A DNA stretch of 64,000 nucleotides from positions 1 to 64,000 of the forward strand of contig DAHUXS010000021.1 of the NCBI GenBank assembly GCA_027306995.1, given 5' to 3'. This DNA comes from Lysobacter sp. Lineage in GTDB: Bacteria; Pseudomonadota; Gammaproteobacteria; Xanthomonadales; Xanthomonadaceae. How positions within the stretch are numbered: the first letter of the stretch is position 1; every line of letters starts with the position of its first letter. Position numbers and translations under genes: made by a program. Of the stretch, positions 58,518-64,000 are shown piece after piece. The notes below the pieces were generated by a model that did not search any database, was not told the origin of the DNA, and saw only the letters and a list, made by a program, of their open reading frames with translations.

Positions 58518-58925
58518 ATGCAACTGATCGCGTATCTCAATTTCGACGGCAACGCCCGCGAGGCAATGGATTTCTACGCGCAGGCGCTCGGCGGCAAGGT
58601 GACGCAGCGCTTCACCTACGGCGAATCGCCGATGGCCGAGCAGTGCGGCCCCGCTTCCGCGGACAAGGTGATGCATTCGCAGGTGGAAGTCGGCGAAGTC
58701 ACCCTGATGGGCGCCGACGGTCCGCCGCCGCACGCCGCCGGCAGCACGACCATCAACATCGTCACCGATACGCCGGAAGAAGCCGAACGCATCTTCGCTG
58801 CCATGTCGGCCGGCGGCACGGTGCAAATGCCGATCGCCGAAACCTTCTGGGCGCATCGCTTCGGCATGTTCACCGACAAGTTCGGCAAGGGCTGGCTGGT
58901 CAATTGTCGCAAGCCGATGAACTGA
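58518..58925 (+). CDS. VOC-superfamily protein (PhnB-like), second copy
   Basis: A 135-residue PhnB/YjdN-type protein: IAYLNFDGNAREAMDFYAQALGG, KVMHSQVEVGEVTLMGADG and AETFWAHRFGMFTDKFGKGWLV. The common spacing with the first copy (H in VMH, E in ETFW/QTFW region) suggests the two may form a heterodimeric active site, although the first copy has Q where this one has E before TFW. It has its own AAAGGA ribosome-binding site 10 bases upstream. Confidence 0.9.
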   Translation: MQLIAYLNFDGNAREAMDFYAQALGGKVTQRFTYGESPMAEQCGPASADKVMHSQVEVGEVTLMGADGPPPHAAGSTTINIVTDTPEEAERIFAAMSAGGTVQMPIAETFWAHRFGMFTDKFGKGWLVNCRKPMN

Positions 58926-58959
58926 TCCACCACATCATTCAATCCAAAGGAGTCACCAC

Positions 58960-59415
58960 ATGGCTACCACCGGAACCGTCAATCTGCATCGCGTCCTGCG
59001 CGCACCCGCCGCCCGCATCTACAAAGCCTTCCTCGATCCCGACGCGATGGCCAAGTGGCTGCCGCCGAACGGCTTCACCGGCAAGGTGCATGAAATGGAT
59101 GCCCGCGTCGGCGGACGCTACAAGATGAGCTTCACCAATTTCTCGACCGGCAACAGCCATCATTTCGGTGGCCAGTACCAGGAACTGATCCCGGACGAGA
59201 AGATCGTCTACACCGACGCCTTCGACGATCCCAATCTTCCGGGCGAGATGCGCACCACCATCGTGTTCAAGACGGTGATGTGCGGCACCGATGTCTCCAT
59301 CGAACAGAGCGGCATCCCGGAAATGATTCCGACCGAGATGTGCTATCTCGGCTGGCAGGAATCACTGGTGCTGCTGGCGCAGCTGGTGGAAGCGGAAATT
59401 CCCGACGGTCCGTGA
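58960..59415 (+). CDS. SRPBCC (AHSA1-like) domain protein
   Basis: A 151-residue single-domain START-like protein. VNLHRVLRAPAARIYKAFLDPDAMAKWLPPNGF is the typical start of AHSA1/YndB-like proteins, and the end is CYLGWQESLVLLAQLVEAEIP. These bind hydrophobic ligands; a chaperone-coupled role as in Aha1 is not implied. It is the last gene of the GST-tetR-VOC-VOC operon and has AAAGGAG upstream. Its stop is 15 bp from the end of the convergent MFS gene. Confidence 0.9.
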   Translation: MATTGTVNLHRVLRAPAARIYKAFLDPDAMAKWLPPNGFTGKVHEMDARVGGRYKMSFTNFSTGNSHHFGGQYQELIPDEKIVYTDAFDDPNLPGEMRTTIVFKTVMCGTDVSIEQSGIPEMIPTEMCYLGWQESLVLLAQLVEAEIPDGP

Positions 59416-59430
59416 TGCCTGTGCGTGGGA

Positions 59431-61080
59431 TCAGTCGGCTTCGGCCAACTGATCCTGGATGTCCTCCAGCGAGGAGCCGCGGGTTTCGATGCCATGGCGC
59501 AGCAGCATTGCGCCGGATGTCGCCATCACCACCGCGATGGCGACCGCGGACATCGCAATGTGCTCGAACAGGCCGAATACGCCGAGGCCGGCGCCAAGGA
59601 CGCCACCGGCCTTGGTGCTGGCGGCGATCACGCCCGAGCCGGTGCCGCGCAGGTGCACCGGATAGATTTCGGTGGCGTAGGGGATCAGCATCGCGACCAC
59701 GCCGCTGATGCTGACCAACAGCAATGCGACCGCAGCGATGGTGAGACCAGGCGAACGGATCTCGAAGGTGCCGATCGCGGCGAACGCCAGCAGCGACAAC
59801 GTGGCGAGCGCGATGAACAACACCAGTGAACGGAAACTGCTCCAGCGGTGGTATAGCCACACCACCACGGCGATGCCAGGCAGCGCATAGACCGCCGATT
59901 TCGCCAGCAACTTGCTTGCGGCATGGGGATCGACGCCGAGCTTGGTGAGGTTGACCGGCAGCCACAGCAGGAAGCCGAAATTGGCGAGGCCCCAGGCGAT
60001 GCCGCAGACGATCAGGCCCCAGCTGATCTGCGCGTGGCGTCCACGCAGCAGATGCCGCCATGTCGCCGGTGGTGGCGTCTGGTCGAGTTCGGGTGCGCCC
60101 GGATGTTGTGCATCGTCGACTTCCACCGCTGCCGCTGCAGGGCCGGCGAAACGGCGCAATACCGCGCGTGCCTGTTCTTCCAGTCCGGCGTTGGAGAGGA
60201 AGCGCGGCGATTCGGGGATCCAGTTGTTGAGCAGCAGGATGATGATGCCGGTCGGCAGGTTGAGCAGCCACAGGATGCGCCAGCTGAACATCGGTTCGAG
60301 GATCGCGGCGGCGCCCGACGCCAGCAGGTAACCGGCCGAGGTGCCGACGCCGCCGAGTGCCACCAGCAACCAGCCGCGATGCGCGGCCGGCACGGTTTCC
60401 GCCATCAAGGTGAACGCGATCGGCAGCAAGCCGCCGGCCGATGCGCCCATCAGGAAACACATCACCAGGTTCCAGCCGAACAGCGGCATCGCACCGCAGA
60501 TCGCGGTGCCGATGAACATCAGTGCCGACAGCAGGATGCCAGCGCGGCGACCGAAAACATCGGCCAGCCAGCCCCAGACGATCGAACCCACCGTGGTGCC
60601 GATCAATGCGACCAGCGCCAACGTGCTCGCGGTCGGCTTGGTGATCTGGTATTCGGCGCTCATGCCCGGCATCACAAAGCCGAGGGTGGCCGGCTTCATC
60701 ACGTCGATCGCCAGCGCGACCACCAGCACGACCACCAGCGTCCAGTGCGCGCGATTGAGCGCCACGCTGTCGGCGAGATGGAAATGGAGATGGCGCTTGC
60801 CGCCGTGCAGGGTTTCGCGCATCTGGGCGAGGCGCGGCATCAGCCCATAACCGGACAGCAGCACGCCGAGCGGAATCAGCACCATGCCCGTGAGCATCAT
60901 GCCGTCCATCGGCATGCCGACCATCTGCCAATGCATGTCGCGACCCATCATGAACATCGGCATGTGCATCAGCACGCCGGCGATGATCGCCGCGCAGCCG
61001 GCCCAGAACGCGAAGGGATGATGGAAGGTGATGCCGCCGGAAGCGGTGGTCGTCGCGGGAGAAGTCGGAGATGCGCTCAT
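59431..61080 (-). CDS. MFS transporter with Met/His-rich N-terminal extension
   Basis: A 549-residue major facilitator of the sugar-porter-like or SV2-related branch: FGRRAGILLSALMFIG (loop 2-3 motif), ESPRFLSNAGLEEQARAVL (typical after helix 6) and YATEIYPVHLRGTGSGVIAA (conserved in metabolite:H+ symporters such as PcaK/NiaP). Unusually, before the first canonical helix there is an extra ~100-residue part with two hydrophobic segments and a Met/His cluster, HMPMFMMGRDMHWQMVGMP (about 39-57), and a further HLHFHLAD segment near 97-104. Whether these bind metal is not known. The gene shows CAGAAT-N6-ATG at its start. It ends with EDIQDQLAEAD. Confidence 0.87.
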   Translation of the reverse strand: MSASPTSPATTTASGGITFHHPFAFWAGCAAIIAGVLMHMPMFMMGRDMHWQMVGMPMDGMMLTGMVLIPLGVLLSGYGLMPRLAQMRETLHGGKRHLHFHLADSVALNRAHWTLVVVLVVALAIDVMKPATLGFVMPGMSAEYQITKPTASTLALVALIGTTVGSIVWGWLADVFGRRAGILLSALMFIGTAICGAMPLFGWNLVMCFLMGASAGGLLPIAFTLMAETVPAAHRGWLLVALGGVGTSAGYLLASGAAAILEPMFSWRILWLLNLPTGIIILLLNNWIPESPRFLSNAGLEEQARAVLRRFAGPAAAAVEVDDAQHPGAPELDQTPPPATWRHLLRGRHAQISWGLIVCGIAWGLANFGFLLWLPVNLTKLGVDPHAASKLLAKSAVYALPGIAVVVWLYHRWSSFRSLVLFIALATLSLLAFAAIGTFEIRSPGLTIAAVALLLVSISGVVAMLIPYATEIYPVHLRGTGSGVIAASTKAGGVLGAGLGVFGLFEHIAMSAVAIAVVMATSGAMLLRHGIETRGSSLEDIQDQLAEAD

Positions 61081-61086
61081 GGCGTG

Positions 61087-61092
61087 ATTCTG
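61087..61092 (-). promoter_or_regulatory. Possible -10 box of the MFS gene, leaderless type
   Basis: On the minus strand CAGAAT (four of six) is followed by CACGCC and the ATG at 61080. No ribosome-binding site is present. Confidence 0.3.
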
Positions 61093-61177
61093 GCAGAAGC
61101 GGACCATGCGCGCCGTGGTGGCTCGCGACTCCGGGCTTCACTTATGATCGCCGGTCGAGAACGAGAGGGGAAACGCA

Positions 61178-62389
61178 GTGCATCCAGTCACCAACACCAC
61201 CGAGATCTTCCTGATCGCGATGGGGATCATCCTGACGGTTCCCTATCTGATCTGGCGCGTCTGTCGCACTGATTACTACGCGCCGCTGGTGGTGGTGCAG
61301 ATCATCGCTGGCATCCTGCTCGGGCCGGGCATCCTCGGCAAGCTGTTCCCCGACTACTACGCCTATGTGTTCAGTCCGGCGGTGATCGCGCCGCTCAACG
61401 GCATCGCATGGTGGGCAGTGATGCTGTTCGTCTGCATTGCTGGCGTCGAGCTTGATCTGAAGCGCGTGTGGACGCATCGCGGCGAATCGCTGACCTCCGC
61501 CGGATTTGCGTTGGGCACTCCGCTTGCCCTCGGTGGCATCGCCGCGTTCGCAATGCTGGCATTCCCCGGCTGGGTCGGCCCGAAGGCGCAGTCCTGGCAA
61601 TTCGTGCTCGGCATCGGCATGGCCTGTGCGGTGACGGCGTTGCCGATCCTGATCCTGTTGATGGAGAAGCTCGAGATCCTGCGCGCACCGCTGGGCCAGC
61701 GCCTGCTGCGCTACGCCAGCCTCGATGACATCGCGATCTGGGGCGTGCTCGCCGTGATCCTCATGGATTGGACGCGCGTCGGCAAGCAGGCCGGATTCCT
61801 GATCGCGTTCGCCTTGGTCACGGTGTTGTTCCGCAAGTTGATGCGCGCGCTCCAGGAACGGGATCGCTGGTATGTCGCGCTCATCTGGTTGATCGCGATC
61901 GCCTGGGGCGCGGATTGGTCCGGCCTGCATTTCATGGTCGGCGCCTTTCTTGCCGGCGCGGTGATGGACGGCGAATGGTTCGATCAGGAAAGCATGGACC
62001 AGTTCCGCCGCTACGTGCTGCTCGCCTTCATGCCGGTGTTCTTCCTGTCCACCGGCCTGCGCACCCAGTGGGATGTCGGCGGCACCGCGGTCTTCGTCGC
62101 GGCCGGCGTGCTGCTGGTCGCGTCGATCGGCGGCAAGCTGCTGGGCATCCGCATCGCCGGGAAACTCCTCGGCTGGTCGCGCAATGAAACATCGATCATC
62201 GGCTGGCTGCTGCAGACCAAGGCGCTGATCATGATCATTTTCGTCAACGTATTGCTCGACAAGCAGCTGATCACCAACGAGACGTTCACCGCCCTGCTGC
62301 TGATGGCGGTTGCCAGCACGATGCTGACCATCCCGATGGTCGCGCCGAAGCTGGCGCGCGATCCGCAACTGTCTTCGAAAGCGGCTTGA
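61178..62389 (+). CDS. Cation:proton antiporter, CPA2-type
   Basis: A 403-residue membrane protein of the Na+/H+ exchanger fold with about 11-12 hydrophobic segments. Adjacent D183-D184 in YASLDDIAIWGVLAV occupy the ion-binding position of the CPA2 group. IIAGILLGPGILGKLFP near the N terminus is also typical. It lacks a C-terminal TrkA-N domain. The start is GTG 61178, which has AGAGGGG at suitable distance. Ion specificity (Na, K) cannot be told. It is divergent from the MFS gene. Confidence 0.9.
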   Translation: MHPVTNTTEIFLIAMGIILTVPYLIWRVCRTDYYAPLVVVQIIAGILLGPGILGKLFPDYYAYVFSPAVIAPLNGIAWWAVMLFVCIAGVELDLKRVWTHRGESLTSAGFALGTPLALGGIAAFAMLAFPGWVGPKAQSWQFVLGIGMACAVTALPILILLMEKLEILRAPLGQRLLRYASLDDIAIWGVLAVILMDWTRVGKQAGFLIAFALVTVLFRKLMRALQERDRWYVALIWLIAIAWGADWSGLHFMVGAFLAGAVMDGEWFDQESMDQFRRYVLLAFMPVFFLSTGLRTQWDVGGTAVFVAAGVLLVASIGGKLLGIRIAGKLLGWSRNETSIIGWLLQTKALIMIIFVNVLLDKQLITNETFTALLLMAVASTMLTIPMVAPKLARDPQLSSKAA

Positions 62390-62410
62390 TGCCGTGTCGT
62401 GGCGATCGGG

Positions 62411-63619
62411 TCAACGCCCGGTCGCCATCGACTCCTCGATCGCGCTGAAGGCGGAATGCGCGCCGCTGGCAGCGTTCTCGACACCGGTGGCGAAATAGGC
62501 AACGCCGGTGCCAGCCTGCGGATCGATCCACACGCCTGAAAGCAGGCCGTAAGCATTGCCGGAATGGCCGACGTGCAGGCGGCCATCGCTGAACAGGTCG
62601 TCGCGACAGGATTTGCCGTCGCCGCTTGCGAGTTGTTGGGTGGCGTAGCCATAACTGCAGAAGAAACTGCCGCGCTGCGGTTCGTCCATTTCGCCGATGT
62701 CGCCGTCGTGGCCGTCGTAGCGCCAGTGCGAGGACAGCATCGTCTGCAGCGATTTCGCGGTGAGGAACCGGGTCTTGCCGACGCGTCCTTCGTTCAACAG
62801 CAACTGCCCGATTTTCGCCAGGTCCATCGCCGAGATGCGCAGGCCGCCCTGTGGCGAGAACAGCGTGCCGTTCTGCCCGGCGACCCACTTCGTGAGATCG
62901 CAGCCGCCATCGCGCGCAGGAATGACCGGGCAATCCGGCGCTTTGCCATGGAGGTCGTCCTTCTGCGGTTTGCCCACGGCGTCATATAGCACGACGCCAC
63001 GCGCGATGGTCGCGGCATCGCAGCCCGACCAGTTGAAGCAGGCATGCAGTCCCAGCGGCTGCAGCACCAGGCGTTGCATCAGGCGATCGAAACGTTCGCC
63101 GCTGGCGCGCTCCATCACGCCGGCGACCATCGGGAAGTTGAGGTTGGTGTAGCGGAACCAGGTGCCGGGCGCATGCGCGCTGTCCCATGCCTTGGGATCG
63201 TTGGCGAGCGTGCGGATGTCCTCGCCCAGTGCGACATTCCAGTAGCCGGCATTGTCGGTCAGGCTGGAGGTATGCGACAGCAGCATGCGCAGGGTGATCG
63301 GCGTGTCCGGGAACGCGGGATTGCGCAGTATCCAGCCAAGCCGTTTCGAGACGTCATCGTCGAGATTCAATTTGCCTTGTTCGACCAGGCGCATCACACC
63401 GAGCGTGGTCACCAGCTTCGACACCGATGCGATGCGCGCGGGATCGTCAACGGTGATGCGGCGTTGTACGGCGACGTCGGCATAGCCTTTGGCATCGCGA
63501 ATCAGGATGTGTTGGCGATCGAAGGTGACGCGCACTTGCGCGACGGGTTCGGCGGCGAGCGCGCTCGTGCATGCAGCCGCGGCGAGCAGTGCCGGCAGGA
63601 TCAATCGCGCGTGCTTCAC
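62411..63619 (-). CDS. Exported serine hydrolase of the beta-lactamase class C / esterase family
   Basis: A 402-residue penicillin-binding-fold hydrolase with a signal sequence (LLAAAACTSALAAE). The SxxK motif is S65-V-S-K68 in ARIASVSKLVTTLG, the second motif is a YTN-type Tyr, and HSGNAYG is at the position of the KTG-like motif. LLSHTSSLTDNAGYW is also typical. Members include esterases, D-aminopeptidases and cell-wall enzymes more often than true beta-lactamases. GTG start with AGGAG at seven bases. It is convergent with the antiporter gene. Confidence 0.9.
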   Translation of the reverse strand: MKHARLILPALLAAAACTSALAAEPVAQVRVTFDRQHILIRDAKGYADVAVQRRITVDDPARIASVSKLVTTLGVMRLVEQGKLNLDDDVSKRLGWILRNPAFPDTPITLRMLLSHTSSLTDNAGYWNVALGEDIRTLANDPKAWDSAHAPGTWFRYTNLNFPMVAGVMERASGERFDRLMQRLVLQPLGLHACFNWSGCDAATIARGVVLYDAVGKPQKDDLHGKAPDCPVIPARDGGCDLTKWVAGQNGTLFSPQGGLRISAMDLAKIGQLLLNEGRVGKTRFLTAKSLQTMLSSHWRYDGHDGDIGEMDEPQRGSFFCSYGYATQQLASGDGKSCRDDLFSDGRLHVGHSGNAYGLLSGVWIDPQAGTGVAYFATGVENAASGAHSAFSAIEESMATGR

Positions 63620-63638
63620 GGGGCGCTCCTCATCGGGG

Positions 63639-63959
63639 TCATTCCCGATGATAAAGCGCGTCGTGGTAGGCGCGATCAAGTTCCTTCAGCTTGTCCTCGA
63701 ACGCGGTGCGCAGACCGATCGGCAGGCGGTCGATGTCTTCCGCGATGTATTGGCCGCGCAGTCGCTGGTAGGCGGCCTGGACCTCGGCCAGTGGCGCATT
63801 GGATGGCACCTCGAGGATCTCGAACCAGGGGCGCGGTACGGAATTGGCCTGTGGCGGCAACGTTGATGGCGATTCGCGCTTGAGGTTCGGCAACAGCACT
63901 GCGACCAGCCAGTAGCCGAACAGGAAACAGCCGACGACGATGGCGATGAGTTGGATCAT
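63639..63959 (-). CDS. Membrane-anchored J-domain-like protein without HPD
   Basis: A 106-residue protein. A single N-terminal transmembrane helix (IQLIAIVVGCFLFGYWLVAVLL) is followed by a Pro-rich linker and a helical region that looks like a J domain: PWFEILEVPSNAPLAEVQAAYQRLRG, then KLKELDRAYHDAL. The HPD motif that stimulates DnaK ATPase is absent; the loop reads QYIAEDIDRLP. It is therefore likely a J-like protein with a structural role. Its ATG overlaps the stop of an upstream gene. Confidence 0.75.
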   Translation of the reverse strand: MIQLIAIVVGCFLFGYWLVAVLLPNLKRESPSTLPPQANSVPRPWFEILEVPSNAPLAEVQAAYQRLRGQYIAEDIDRLPIGLRTAFEDKLKELDRAYHDALYHRE

Positions 63960-64000
63960 GCGGGAAGGCTCCGGGCGATGCGTTCGCGACGCGCCTGCAA
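63956..64000 (-). CDS. C-terminal end of an upstream gene (partial)
   Basis: The last 14 codons of a minus-strand frame are seen, reading LQARRERIARSLPA, and the TGA overlaps the ATG of the J-like gene as ATGA. The overlap and the charged helical tail make a coupled gene likely, but too little is present to name it. Confidence 0.45.
   Translation of the reverse strand: MQARRERIARSLPA

Noticed and set aside
62411-63619. Serine hydrolase as a class C beta-lactamase (antibiotic resistance gene)
   Set aside because: Only the fold-level motifs are present; the rest does not resemble AmpC, so esterase or peptidase activity is more likely.

Overview
The window looks like a chromosomal segment of a high-GC gammaproteobacterium of the Xanthomonadales (Lysobacteraceae: Lysobacter, Luteimonas, Thermomonas or a close relative). 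The evidence is qualitative: GC-rich third positions almost throughout, the divergent rpsU/tsaD arrangement with rpsU-yqeY-dnaG in a row, tandem periplasmic DsbA genes behind a cytochrome c4, a glutaredoxin-rhodanese fusion, the ~460-aa type of glutamate-cysteine ligase, and many promoters whose -10 box lies six bases from the start codon. No tRNA, rRNA, CRISPR array, prophage or intact transposase was seen. Genes are packed tightly; no gene-free stretch exceeds about 265 bp, and the longest is a small mobile-element relic.

Layout. 1-3.7 kb (minus): rpsU, terminator, yqeY, an acetyltransferase, dnaG and the start of a YeiH-type membrane protein. 3.7-7.6 kb: tsaD-folB-folK, a pteridine-reductase-like SDR on the other strand, and an NDUFAF7-type methyltransferase. 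7.6-14.8 kb (minus): cytochrome c4, terminator, three tandem DsbA-like proteins, an EEP-fold phosphatase/nuclease, a lytic transglycosylase and CCA-adding enzyme. 14.9-18.9 kb: engB, a secreted GH13 amylase and gshA. 19-25.3 kb: a periplasmic TonB-C-like protein, the formaldehyde operon frmR-frmA-frmB with a clear FrmR operator, a DUF6582 protein and ppc. 25.3-31.5 kb: a Dph6-like PP-loop protein, a small unknown, DegV, a coupled pair of secreted amidohydrolases (one apparently lacking its metal ligands), then amn and DUF924.

31.5-37.3 kb: an FAD monooxygenase and a three-domain glutaredoxin that appear once to have been coupled as TAATG and are now split by a 263-bp inverted-repeat element; then a polysaccharide deacetylase, methyltransferase, SGNH hydrolase and AlaA-like aminotransferase. 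37.4-48.7 kb: rsgA (with a tiny upstream ORF), a DUF1704/MATCAP-like protein, maeB, four glycosyltransferases and aceE. 48.7-49.8 kb: an AT-richer foreign-looking HNH nuclease gene with a PUA/EVE-like N terminus, a probable modification-dependent restriction enzyme. 49.8-56.6 kb: an MFS exporter, AcpH, an ABC exporter, a small lipoprotein and a LytTR two-component pair. 56.7-59.4 kb: a TetR-controlled GST-VOC-VOC-SRPBCC operon. 59.4-64 kb: an MFS transporter with a Met/His-rich N terminus, a cation/proton antiporter, a serine hydrolase and a membrane-anchored J-like protein.

Most of the content is housekeeping plus stress and detoxification. The items best deserving follow-up are the coding-junction mobile element (32753-33015), the HNH island, the active/inactive amidohydrolase pair, the bacterial MATCAP-like protein, the leader ORF before rsgA and the frequent leaderless-type promoters. 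I did not find a clearly new multi-gene system.
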